From NCBI GenBank assembly GCA_964223495.1, contig CAXQGL010000009.1, positions 1 to 30,645 of the forward strand: a DNA stretch of 30,645 nucleotides, given 5' to 3'. Each line of letters opens with the position of its first letter. The first letter of the stretch is position 1. Of the stretch, positions 8,304 to 16,987 are shown in pieces. The notes below the pieces were generated by a model that was given only the letters and a program-made list of their open reading frames with translations, had not been told where the DNA came from and made no database searches. This DNA is from UBA8752 sp964223495 (GTDB lineage: Bacteria > Bacteroidota > Bacteroidia > Flavobacteriales_D > Sanyastnellaceae). A program made the position numbers and the translations under genes.

Positions 8304-8332
8304 TCATCTGAACGCAAATCGAGATCTGCCCC

Positions 8333-11300
8333 ATGGCTGACAACAAGATTTACTGGTCCGGGCTCGAGGAGTTGGACCGCACCCCCGAGTTCGAGCGGAT
8401 TGAATCCGAGGAGTTTCCCGCCGAACGTCCGGTCGATCAGTTCCTCTCTGACGATCGTCTGCAACGGGCCAACACAGGACGCCGTGACTTCCTGAAGTTT
8501 ATGGGCTTCTCCGTGACTGCGGCCACCCTCGCGGCATGCGAGACGCCGGTGGTCAAGTCGATTCCTTACACCAACAAGCCCGAGGAGATCACCCCGGGTG
8601 TCGCGAACTACTATGCCTCGACTTATTATGACGGGCATGACTTCGTGAATGTGCTGGTGAAGACCCGTGAGGGCCGTCCGATTTTCGTGAAGAGCAACAC
8701 GGAGACTGGCTACGGTCGGGCCAATGCCCGGGTCAATGCCTCTGTCCTCGGACTGTACGATTCCGCCCGCCTGAAGGCGCCCCAACTGAATGGTGAAGCG
8801 ACCGATTGGGCCACCCTTGATGGAGCGGTCCAAAAGGGGCTGTCCGGTGCCGGTCGCAAGGTTCTGTTGACCGGCACGGTCATGAGTCCGAGCAGGCAGC
8901 GCGCCATTGCCGAATTGGCCGAGGCGACGGGTGTGGAGCACGTGCAGTGTGATGCCGTGAGCTATGGTGCCGTCGTTGCTGCTGCAGAACAGGATTTCGG
9001 TCGCCGTGTATTCCCGTCCTATCAATTCGCCAATGCGAAGACGGTGGTTTCCCTGAACGCAGACTTCCTCGGAACTTGGGGTGATACCGTCTGGTACACG
9101 GGAGAATGGGCCAAGACGCGCCGTCCCGAGAACGGTGAGATGAGCCGACTCCACGCTTTCGAAAGCGGGATGTCCTTGACGGGATCGAATGCGGACAGCC
9201 GGACCCGGGTGAAGCCATCCCAGCAGGGCAATGTGGCCGCGGCGTTGCTCAATGAGATCAACGGGCAGGGCCATGCGGCCGGACTCGATGAAGCTGTGCT
9301 TGCGGCCGTCCAGTCCGCTGCTTCCGACCTCAAAGCAGCAGGTGCGAACGGCCTCGTGGTCTCGGGAGACAACGATCTCGCCACCCAGTGCATCGTCAAT
9401 GCCATCAACCAGGCGATTGGCGCCGTGGGTACGACCGTTGAGATCAACGAGAAGGCCTCCCTGCATCAGGGAGATGATGCCGCCTATGCGCAACTCGTGA
9501 AGGACATGCAGGCTGGACGAGTGTCCGCCCTCCTCGTGGATGGGATCAACCCGGCCTACCACGGTGCGGACTCCGAAGGTTTCAAGGCTGGTCTCGAAAA
9601 GGTGGCCTTCAGTGTGTCGACTGCGCTCTGTGCCGATGAGACGGCCAGCCGCTGCACGGCCATCGCTCCGAATCACCATTGGCTCGAGGGTTGGAATGAC
9701 CTGCAGATCGACCCGAACCGGATCGACTTGGCCCAACCGACCATACAGCCGCTCTACGATACACGCCATGCCACGCAGAGCCTGCTCGCTTGGGCGGGTC
9801 AATCCGTGGACGCCTACACCTACATCCGCCAGACCCACAATACCGCCTACACGGCGGAGGCGATGTACACCGATCAGGATTGGAACACCGGTGTGCACAA
9901 CGGTTTCCTTGCCGTTGCCGCACCTGAAAAGGAGGCGCCGACCTACAGTGGATCCGCCCTTTCCAGTGCATTGGCCGAGGTGAAGTCCCGCAAGGGCGGT
10001 GGTTTCGAGTTGGCCCTGTACCGCAAGACGGCCATGGGAGACGGTCAGCAGGCCGCCAATCCCATGTTGCAGGAGACCCCTGACCCCATCACGAAGACGA
10101 CTTGGGACAACTATGTGACCATGGCACGCCCCGACATGGAGGCCATGGGACTCAACACCTACATCGCCCAGGAGGATCCCGCCTCCATGGTGCGCGTGAC
10201 GGTGGGAGACAGGAGCATCGAGCTTCCGGCCTTTCCCCAGCCCGGTCAGACTCCGGGTACGGTGAGCATCGCGCTTGGATATGGACGTGGAGCCGATGGC
10301 GAGGCCATCGGTCGCGCGGCTTTTCAGGTTGGAGAGGATGGTGAGCACCTCACGGATGCCGACGGCGGTCTTGTCCCCATCGGGGCGAATGCCTTCCCGC
10401 TGGCGACGCTCCGCAATGGCGCTCCTGACTACAACGCTTATGACGTGACGGTTGAGGCGACCGGAACATCGTATCCCTTGGCCTGCACCCAGATCCAGCA
10501 CACTTACATGGGCCGCGATTCCGTGGTCAAGGAAACGACTTTGGGCGGATATCTGGCCGAGGCGGATGCCGAGCGGGGCAAGGCCAGCTGGAACAAGACC
10601 ATCGGCCTGAATGTCCACGACGACATCAACGGCGACGGCGAGATCAACGCCCTCGACAAAAAGGCTGCGGGAGAATTCGACCTCTGGCATGAGCACGCCG
10701 TGGACGGTGTCGGACACCGTTGGGGCATGGCCATCGATTTGACGAGCTGCATCGGTTGCAGCGCCTGTGTCACGGCCTGTCACATCGAAAACAATGTTCC
10801 CGTGGTCGGAAAGGACGAGGTGCGCCGCCACCGCGACATGCATTGGATGCGCATCGACCGTTTCTATGCTTCCGATTGGGATAAGGAGCGCGGTGTGGAG
10901 GAAGGACTGGGTGTGATTTCCACCTATGGAAAGATGGAGGAGCCCGGTGCGAATCCACAGACGGTTCACATGCCGATGATGTGCCAGCATTGCAACCACG
11001 CTCCTTGTGAGACGGTCTGCCCTGTGGCTGCTACGACACACTCGAACGAGGGTGTGAACCAGATGACCTACAACCGCTGCATCGGCACCCGCTACTGTGC
11101 GAACAATTGCCCCTTCAAGGTGCGCCGTTTCAATTGGTTCCACTACCCCGGATACGACAAGTTCCAGCACTTCAACCCGGCACAGGACGCCATCCAGCGA
11201 ATGGTGCTCAACCCTGATGTGGTGGTGAGAAGTCGCGGTGTGATGGAGAAGTGCAGCCTTTGCGTCCAGCGCACCCAGTCGGCCAAGTTGGAGGCCAAGA

Positions 11301-11512
11301 AGGCCGGAGCTCCGCTTGAGGACGGCAGCGTGCAGACCGCTTGCTCCGAAGCTTGCCCGACGAATGCGATCACCTTCGGTGACCTCAACGACACCAACAG
11401 TGAGGTGAGCGCCACTTATGACAACAACCGGACCTACCACGCCTTGGAGGAGGTCGGCATCCAGCCGAACGTCGCCTACCTGACGAAGGTCCGCAACACC
11501 CCCAACTCCTGA
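8333..11512 (+). CDS. actB: Alternative complex III subunit ActB, molybdopterin-oxidoreductase-like iron-sulfur protein
   Basis: A 1059-residue periplasm-facing iron-sulfur subunit. Near residues 48-70 it has a Tat-like signal (GRRDFLKFMG, then a hydrophobic run ending AAC, which may also be a lipobox). The large central part resembles the molybdopterin oxidoreductase fold, which in ActB is known to lack the cofactor. The C-terminal part carries the iron-sulfur ligands: C806/809/812/816, C884/887/892/896, C916/922/926, and C974/977 with the later pair in ACSEACP. This fits the one [3Fe-4S] and three [4Fe-4S] clusters known for the family. An EF-hand-like loop at 764-775 (D-I-N-G-D-G-E-I...D) lies just before the cluster domain. 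A 1088-codon antisense open frame is a shadow. Confidence 0.95.
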   Translation: MADNKIYWSGLEELDRTPEFERIESEEFPAERPVDQFLSDDRLQRANTGRRDFLKFMGFSVTAATLAACETPVVKSIPYTNKPEEITPGVANYYASTYYDGHDFVNVLVKTREGRPIFVKSNTETGYGRANARVNASVLGLYDSARLKAPQLNGEATDWATLDGAVQKGLSGAGRKVLLTGTVMSPSRQRAIAELAEATGVEHVQCDAVSYGAVVAAAEQDFGRRVFPSYQFANAKTVVSLNADFLGTWGDTVWYTGEWAKTRRPENGEMSRLHAFESGMSLTGSNADSRTRVKPSQQGNVAAALLNEINGQGHAAGLDEAVLAAVQSAASDLKAAGANGLVVSGDNDLATQCIVNAINQAIGAVGTTVEINEKASLHQGDDAAYAQLVKDMQAGRVSALLVDGINPAYHGADSEGFKAGLEKVAFSVSTALCADETASRCTAIAPNHHWLEGWNDLQIDPNRIDLAQPTIQPLYDTRHATQSLLAWAGQSVDAYTYIRQTHNTAYTAEAMYTDQDWNTGVHNGFLAVAAPEKEAPTYSGSALSSALAEVKSRKGGGFELALYRKTAMGDGQQAANPMLQETPDPITKTTWDNYVTMARPDMEAMGLNTYIAQEDPASMVRVTVGDRSIELPAFPQPGQTPGTVSIALGYGRGADGEAIGRAAFQVGEDGEHLTDADGGLVPIGANAFPLATLRNGAPDYNAYDVTVEATGTSYPLACTQIQHTYMGRDSVVKETTLGGYLAEADAERGKASWNKTIGLNVHDDINGDGEINALDKKAAGEFDLWHEHAVDGVGHRWGMAIDLTSCIGCSACVTACHIENNVPVVGKDEVRRHRDMHWMRIDRFYASDWDKERGVEEGLGVISTYGKMEEPGANPQTVHMPMMCQHCNHAPCETVCPVAATTHSNEGVNQMTYNRCIGTRYCANNCPFKVRRFNWFHYPGYDKFQHFNPAQDAIQRMVLNPDVVVRSRGVMEKCSLCVQRTQSAKLEAKKAGAPLEDGSVQTACSEACPTNAITFGDLNDTNSEVSATYDNNRTYHALEEVGIQPNVAYLTKVRNTPNS

Positions 11513-11516
11513 TACC

Positions 11517-12908
11517 ATGCAGCAGGAAGCCGCCATTCGGGAACCCCTGATCCTGGGGAACAAGAGCTACAAGGACATCACGAATGATGTCGTGGGTCCC
11601 ATCCAGGGCGAGGCGCCCTTGGGATGGAAGATCATGATCACCATCACCGGCATCATCGCCTTCTATGGCATCGGATGCATTCTGTACCTCATCGGCACGG
11701 GCATCGGTGTGTGGGGTCTCAACAAGACCGTGGGTTGGGCCTGGGACATCACCAACTTCGTGTGGTGGGTCGGCATCGGCCACGCCGGCACGCTGATTTC
11801 CGCGGTGTTGCTGCTCTTCCGTCAGAAGTGGAGGATGGCCATCAACCGGTCCGCTGAGGCGATGACCATCTTCGCGGTAATCATGGCTGCCGTATTTCCC
11901 GGCATCCACATGGGCCGCATCTGGGTGAGCTATTGGGTGCTGCCGCTTCCGAACCAGTTCGGTTCGCTGTGGGTCAACTTCAACAGTCCACTCCTTTGGG
12001 ACGTGTTCGCCATCTCGACCTATTTCTCCGTTTCTCTGGTCTTCTGGTACATCGGCCTCATTCCTGACTTTGCGACCATCCGCGACCGGATGACCAAGCC
12101 GCTGCAGAAGAAGGTCTACAGCATTCTGAGTTTTGGATGGAGCGGACGGGCCAAGCACTGGACCCGTTTCGAGGAAGTGAGCCTGGTGCTTGCAGGAATT
12201 GCGACGCCGTTGGTGTTCTCGGTGCACTCCATCGTATCGATGGACTTTGCCACCTCGGTCATCCCCGGATGGCACACGACCATCTTCCCGCCCTACTTCG
12301 TGAGTGGTGCCGTCTTCTCCGGATTCGCCATGGTGCAGACCCTGCTGCTCATCATGCGGAAGACGATGAAGCTCGAGGCCTACATCCACACGAAGCACGT
12401 CGAATACATGAATATCGTGATCATTGTGACCGGCTCCATCGTGGGTGTGGCGTACCTGACCGAGCTGTTCATCTCCTGGTACAGCGGTGTGGAGTATGAG
12501 AGCTACGCGTTCATCAACCGCTTCAGTGGGCCGTACAGTGCGAGTTACTGGGCGATGATGACCTGCAACGTCATTTCGCCCCAGCTGTTCTGGATCAAGA
12601 AAATCCGCAGGAGCCTCATCGCCACCTTCATCCTCTCCATCGTGGTGAACATCGGCATGTGGTTCGAGCGCTACGTGATCATCGTGACCTCGCTGCACAG
12701 GGATTTCGATCCCTCCTCGTGGGGTGAATTCCATGCGACGAGCATCGATGTCGGCATCTTCATCGGAACGCTGGGCATCTTCTTCACCCTGTTCCTGCTG
12801 TTTGCCCGGTTCTTCCCGGTGCTGGCCCTGAACGAATTGAAGTCCATCCTCAAGTCGAGCGGAGACGAGCACAAGCGCCTCCAATCCGAAGGAAAGTCCA
12901 ACCACTAA
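11517..12908 (+). CDS. actC: Alternative complex III subunit ActC, NrfD-like quinol-binding membrane protein
   Basis: A 463-residue polytopic protein of the NrfD/PsrC family with about ten predicted membrane helices. One of the first helices spans roughly 36-62 (MITITGIIAFYGIGCILYLI). Conserved features include WWVGIGHAGTLISA, FPGIHMGRIW and SVHSIVSMDFATSVIPGWHTTIFPPYFV, a stretch conserved in ActC proteins. In the known structures ActC carries the quinol site, near the ActB iron-sulfur clusters. The start ATG is four bases after the actB stop, so the genes are tightly coupled. Confidence 0.95.
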   Translation: MQQEAAIREPLILGNKSYKDITNDVVGPIQGEAPLGWKIMITITGIIAFYGIGCILYLIGTGIGVWGLNKTVGWAWDITNFVWWVGIGHAGTLISAVLLLFRQKWRMAINRSAEAMTIFAVIMAAVFPGIHMGRIWVSYWVLPLPNQFGSLWVNFNSPLLWDVFAISTYFSVSLVFWYIGLIPDFATIRDRMTKPLQKKVYSILSFGWSGRAKHWTRFEEVSLVLAGIATPLVFSVHSIVSMDFATSVIPGWHTTIFPPYFVSGAVFSGFAMVQTLLLIMRKTMKLEAYIHTKHVEYMNIVIIVTGSIVGVAYLTELFISWYSGVEYESYAFINRFSGPYSASYWAMMTCNVISPQLFWIKKIRRSLIATFILSIVVNIGMWFERYVIIVTSLHRDFDPSSWGEFHATSIDVGIFIGTLGIFFTLFLLFARFFPVLALNELKSILKSSGDEHKRLQSEGKSNH

Positions 12909-12917
12909 GACGCGAAC

Positions 12918-13457
12918 ATGGAAACCAAGAAGGTCCTCCACGTCATGTACGACGACGACGGCAAGCTGATGGCCGCAGCCAAGGAGCTCGTCGCCAAGGG
13001 CATCCAGATCAAGGATGTCTACAGCCCTTTCCCCGTGCACGGCATCGATCCCATCATCGGGATCAAGCGCACCCGTCTCGCCATCGCTTCCTTCATGTAC
13101 GCCACCACGGGCACGTGTCTCGCTTTGTTCGGCATGTGGTACTTCATGATACAGGATTGGCCCATGAACATCGGTGGCAAGCCGAGCTTCAGCCTGATCG
13201 AGAACCTGCCCGCCTTCGTGCCGGTGACGTTCGAGTTCAGTGTGCTCTGCGGTGCACACGGCATGGCCATCACTTATCTGCTGCGCAATGGAACGCTGCC
13301 GGGCATGCCGGCTTCGAATCCCGATCCCCGCACCACGGATGACAAGTTCGTGTTGGAGATCCTGACCGAAGAGAATGAAATGGACGCTGCAGCCCTCGAG
13401 GCTGCGGTGAACGGAACCGATATGCTGGAGCTCAGCATCAAAGAGTACGCCGCATGA
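12918..13457 (+). CDS. actD: Alternative complex III subunit ActD
   Basis: A 179-residue protein with a soluble N-terminal region (KKVLHVMYDDDGKLMAAAKEL), the family motif DVYSPFPVHGIDPIIGIKRTRL at about 34-55, and two membrane helices (about 56-78 and 90-118). The C-terminal tail is acidic. ActD is an accessory membrane subunit of complex III with no cofactor of its own. The stop overlaps the actE start by four bases (ATGA). Confidence 0.93.
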   Translation: METKKVLHVMYDDDGKLMAAAKELVAKGIQIKDVYSPFPVHGIDPIIGIKRTRLAIASFMYATTGTCLALFGMWYFMIQDWPMNIGGKPSFSLIENLPAFVPVTFEFSVLCGAHGMAITYLLRNGTLPGMPASNPDPRTTDDKFVLEILTEENEMDAAALEAAVNGTDMLELSIKEYAA

Positions 13458-14194
13458 AGACCGCACAACACATCCTGTTGCCGACGTTCGCGGCCATCTG
13501 GCTGACGTCGTGTGTGACGGATCCGAACAGCCCGGGTTTGGAGTACATGCCCGACATGTACCGGAGCCCGGCCATCGAGGCCTATGTCGACTATGGCCAA
13601 GAGGCCTACGAAGTGGGTGAGGACGTGGCTCGCGCGCAGCGCAATACGCCCTCAAGCCGTAAGCCGGTCCCCGGTACGATTCCGTTCCGCGGAGAGGACC
13701 AATTGGCTTTCGCTCTGCCTTACGCCTTCGCGCAGACGCCTGAGGACTACGAGCGTGCAGGCGTCGAGCTGAGCAGCCCACTTGTCACGAACCAGGCCAA
13801 CATCGAGGCTGGTGAGAAGATCTACACGGCGATGTGCACCCAATGCCATGGAGTTGAGGGCAAGGGTGACGGCGCCTTGAGCGTCAACGGCCACATCGCC
13901 GGCATTCCAAGCTACTCGGACAAGTTGAAGGACCTTCCCGAAGGCAAGATGTACCACACCCTGACCTGGGGCAAGGGTCTCATGGGCTCGCATGCCAGCC
14001 AGCTCAGCCAACGTCAACGCTGGGAGGTGATCGAGTACATCAAGGTGCTCCAGAATGGAGGTGAGATGCCCGAGTTCGATGAGAACGGCATGCCCATGGC
14101 TCCTTCCGAGACGCCGGAATCCGAGGACGAACCCGCCGCCACTCCGGCTGCCGCATCCGGCATGGAGGGCATGGCCATGAACGCACAACACTGA
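13454..14194 (+). CDS. actE: Alternative complex III subunit ActE, monoheme cytochrome c lipoprotein
   Basis: A 246-residue lipoprotein with an N-terminal signal ending in the lipobox LTSC. The pentapeptide CTQCH at about residue 127 (MCTQCHGVEGKGDGAL) binds the single heme c. A distal Met is likely in the GKGLMGSHASQL stretch. ActE is the electron-exit cytochrome of the complex, passing electrons towards the oxidase. After the cytochrome fold, the last 45 residues are acidic, then Ala/Pro-rich, and end in a Met-rich tail with a terminal His (GMEGMAMNAQH). This extension looks disordered. The gene starts inside the actD stop (ATGA overlap). Confidence 0.93.
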   Translation: MKTAQHILLPTFAAIWLTSCVTDPNSPGLEYMPDMYRSPAIEAYVDYGQEAYEVGEDVARAQRNTPSSRKPVPGTIPFRGEDQLAFALPYAFAQTPEDYERAGVELSSPLVTNQANIEAGEKIYTAMCTQCHGVEGKGDGALSVNGHIAGIPSYSDKLKDLPEGKMYHTLTWGKGLMGSHASQLSQRQRWEVIEYIKVLQNGGEMPEFDENGMPMAPSETPESEDEPAATPAAASGMEGMAMNAQH

Positions 14195-14199
14195 GCACC

Positions 14200-15456
14200 A
14201 TGGATACGATGAATTTCCGTTTCGAGGGCCGCGCCAAAACCCTGACCTATGTCCTCATGGGCATAGGACTTGTTGCCCTGGCCACCGGGTTTCTCACCGA
14301 TGACAGCCATGGACATCAGCGGTTCTGGGCGAACATGCTGGTCAACGGTTTCTTCTTCTTCTCACTCGCGCTGGGGGCCTTGTTCTTCTACGCCCTGCAG
14401 TATGCGACCGAGAGTGGATGGAGTGCAGTGCTGAAGCGCCTGTTCGAGGCGATTTATGGTTTCCTCCCATATGGTGCCGGCATGATCCTGATCGTGCTGC
14501 TGGCCGGTCAATTCCACCTGCATCACCTCTACCACTGGATGGACCACACGCTGTATTTCGAGTACATGCTGCCCGATGGTACGTACAGCCATGAGGCCGT
14601 TGAGGGAGCCGTGGCCAACCCCAACTTCGACCACATCATCGCCAACAAGGGTGCCTACCTCAATGGTGGCTTCTTCTGGTTGCGGACCCTCGTGTACATC
14701 GGGACATTCTTGATTTTCGCCCGGATGTTCCGCAAGTGGAGCTTGGCGGAGGACGAGGTGGGCGGCACCGACCTGCACTACAAGATGTATCGCCGTGGAG
14801 CCCTGTTCCTGGTTTTCTTCGCCGTCTTCAGCTCCACCTTGTCGTGGGACTGGATCATGTCCATTGATACGCATTGGTTCTCCACGCTGTTCGGATGGTA
14901 CATCTTCAGTGGGATGTGGGTGAGCATGCTCATCTTCGCCACGGTGACCTTGACTTGGTTGCGCTCCATCGGCTATTTCAAGGAGGTCAATGAGAGCCAT
15001 ATGCACGACATGGCTAAGTGGGTCTTTGCCATTTCCATGCTGTGGAGTTACCTGTGGTTCTCCCAGTTCATGCTGATCTGGTACTCCAACATTCCGGAGG
15101 AGGTCACGTACTATGTGGCACGGATGTTCAGCCAATACAAGGTGCCGTTCATCGCCATGTTCTTCGTGAACTTCGCCATTCCCTTCTACGTGCTGGTGGC
15201 CCGGGACGCCAAGCGGAATCCGAAATTCCTCATCCCGGTCTCGTTTTTGATTTTTTGTGGGCACTACACGGACGTGTATTTGCTCGTCGTACCCGGAACG
15301 CTGCACGACCACGCGCATTTCGGGTTCTTTGAATGGGGAACTTTCCTCGGTTTCCTGGGTTTGTTCATCCACGTGACTCTGAGGAGGCTGGCATCAGCCC
15401 CCCTCATCCCGGTGAACCATCCCTATCTCGAGGAATCAAAGGCCCTTCATTATTGA
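14200..15456 (+). CDS. actF: Alternative complex III subunit ActF, membrane protein
   Basis: A 418-residue polytopic protein related to NrfD/ActC, with about ten membrane helices. It shows the ActF-type motif SWDWIMSIDTHWFSTLFGWYIFS near 210-235. It also has HMHDMAKWVFAISMLWSYLWFSQFMLIWYSNIPEE and a late LLVVPG segment, as in the membrane half of the ActC/ActF pair. It is thought to take part in the quinone pocket or in possible proton movement, but it carries no cofactor. Start choices are ATG 14200 or ATG 14209 (MNFRFEGR); I kept the first. It lies five bases after actE and 17 before coxB. Confidence 0.93.
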   Translation: MDTMNFRFEGRAKTLTYVLMGIGLVALATGFLTDDSHGHQRFWANMLVNGFFFFSLALGALFFYALQYATESGWSAVLKRLFEAIYGFLPYGAGMILIVLLAGQFHLHHLYHWMDHTLYFEYMLPDGTYSHEAVEGAVANPNFDHIIANKGAYLNGGFFWLRTLVYIGTFLIFARMFRKWSLAEDEVGGTDLHYKMYRRGALFLVFFAVFSSTLSWDWIMSIDTHWFSTLFGWYIFSGMWVSMLIFATVTLTWLRSIGYFKEVNESHMHDMAKWVFAISMLWSYLWFSQFMLIWYSNIPEEVTYYVARMFSQYKVPFIAMFFVNFAIPFYVLVARDAKRNPKFLIPVSFLIFCGHYTDVYLLVVPGTLHDHAHFGFFEWGTFLGFLGLFIHVTLRRLASAPLIPVNHPYLEESKALHY

Positions 15457-15473
15457 CCCATCACTGAGGCACC

Positions 15474-16967
15474 ATGCAATTGCTCATCCTCCTGGTCGTT
15501 ATCGTCGGCATCGTTGCCATAGGGCAGCTGGCGAAGGTGTATGAACTCTCCTCCCGACTCTCCGGTCGGCGTGAAGAGGACATCTCACATGCAGACACCC
15601 GTATGAACGCCAACTTCTGGTTGATTTTCATGTTCGGGTTCTTCGCATCGGTCATCTACCTGTACGTCGCCTATGGTGACTACGCCCCGCCTCCAGCTTC
15701 GGAGCATGGGGTGGCATTGGATTGGCTGATGAGTTTCAACATCTGGATCATCACCGTGGTGTTCTTCCTGGTGAACCTCCTGCTCTTCTACTTCGCGTAC
15801 AAATACGCTTATGACAAGGACCGCAGGGCGACGTTCTTCCCTCATGACAATCGGTTGGAGCTGATCTGGACGGTCATTCCCTCCATTGTCCTTGCGGTGA
15901 TCATCATCTACGGTTTGCAGACTTGGAATGCCATGACCGGAGACGCTTCGGCAGAAGCCCTTCGGATTGAGGTCTATTCAAAGCAGTTTGATTGGACGGC
16001 GCGCTACGCCGGCAATGATGGTGAGTTCGGGCAGTCCAACTACAACCTGATCACGCCGCTCAATCCATTGGGCATCATCACATCCGAGGGTGTGGAGGAT
16101 GCCATGACCGAAATTGAAGGTCAGATTGCCGCCTTGGAGGGTGACCTCGCCATGGAAAAGGGATTGCTCCTTGCGGAGCGTGCCCGACTCGCTGCGAGCA
16201 TGGCCACCGATGACCACGGCCACGATGGTCACGGCGACCATGCAGAACACGACCACGGTGATGATGGCCATGATGACCATGCAGAACACGACCATGGTGA
16301 TCATGGCCATGACGACCATTCAGAACACGACCACGGTGACCATGGATGGAAGGCTGCTGCTGAGGCCCGCATCGCTGAAATCGATCACATCCTCGAGCAC
16401 GATGCGGATCTGCTGCTCATCCTGACGGATGCGCAAATCGAGGCCAAGCAGGACAAGGTGAAGCGCCTCAAGCGCCACCGTCAGCGCATTGCCGAGATTG
16501 AGAGTTTCACCTTCGAGAATGGCATGAGCAGTTTCGAGACCGGCCGTGATGACCAGGTGGTCAAGGGCGAGTTCCACCTTCCCGTCGGACAGGAGGTGGA
16601 GTTCGTGTTCCGCAGTCGGGACGTGATCCACTCCGCATTCATGCCGCATTTCCGTGCCCAGATGAATACGGTGCCGGGTGTGCCGACCCGTTTCAAGATG
16701 ACGCCGACGATCACCACGGACAGCATGCGGACCATCCTCGATGATCCCGATTTCAATTACGTCCTGCTCTGCAACAAGGTCTGCGGTGCCGCCCACTTCA
16801 ACATGAAAATGGACGTCATCGTGGAGAGCCGAGAGGACTACGAAGCTTGGTTGGAGCAGCAGGACGCGTTCCTCGTGGACGAGGGAACGCCTTCCGCGCC
16901 CGAAAACGAACCCGCCCCTTCCGCCGATGTTGAAGTGGAGGGTGGAGAAATGGCGATGATCCACTGA
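15474..16967 (+). CDS. coxB: Cytochrome c oxidase subunit II with a large His/Asp-rich coiled-coil insertion
   Basis: A 497-residue subunit II, roughly 120-160 residues longer than I expect for Bacteroidota CoxB. The N-terminal half has an initial hydrophobic helix (2-22), a helix at 44-66, and the usual transmembrane hairpin (about 83-110 and 125-148). The CuA site is intact: H386 and the motif CNKVCGAAHFNM with C433, C437, H441 and M444. Between NPLGI (about 205) and the cupredoxin domain (about 360) lies an insertion: a helix rich in Ala/Glu/Leu, a 46-residue run (246-291) with 16 His and 15 Asp, then a second long charged helix. There is no fused cytochrome c. It is co-transcribed with act genes and coxA. 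Confidence 0.95.
   Translation: MQLLILLVVIVGIVAIGQLAKVYELSSRLSGRREEDISHADTRMNANFWLIFMFGFFASVIYLYVAYGDYAPPPASEHGVALDWLMSFNIWIITVVFFLVNLLLFYFAYKYAYDKDRRATFFPHDNRLELIWTVIPSIVLAVIIIYGLQTWNAMTGDASAEALRIEVYSKQFDWTARYAGNDGEFGQSNYNLITPLNPLGIITSEGVEDAMTEIEGQIAALEGDLAMEKGLLLAERARLAASMATDDHGHDGHGDHAEHDHGDDGHDDHAEHDHGDHGHDDHSEHDHGDHGWKAAAEARIAEIDHILEHDADLLLILTDAQIEAKQDKVKRLKRHRQRIAEIESFTFENGMSSFETGRDDQVVKGEFHLPVGQEVEFVFRSRDVIHSAFMPHFRAQMNTVPGVPTRFKMTPTITTDSMRTILDDPDFNYVLLCNKVCGAAHFNMKMDVIVESREDYEAWLEQQDAFLVDEGTPSAPENEPAPSADVEVEGGEMAMIH
16209..16346 (+). repeat. Tandem 39-bp repeat encoding the His/Asp-rich loop of CoxB
   Basis: Three in-frame 39-bp units (16221-16259, 16260-16298, 16299-16337) encode the 13-residue pattern D-x-G-H-D-D-H-A/S-E-H-D-H-G, with partial units at each side. 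Units differ mainly at third codon positions (cac/cat, gac/gat), so the protein pattern is better conserved than the DNA. That suggests selection on the peptide and not very recent duplication. Confidence 0.9.
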
Positions 16968-16987
16968 ACCCAAGAGAACAGGAAACC

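Noticed and set aside
8297..11563. 1088-codon minus-strand frame opposite actB
   Set aside because: Covers all of actB, has no motif, and is rich in His/Arg/Gly as expected from the complement of GC-biased codons.
11385..13781. 798-codon minus-strand frame opposite actC/actD
   Set aside because: Spans several real plus-strand genes and lacks any conserved pattern.
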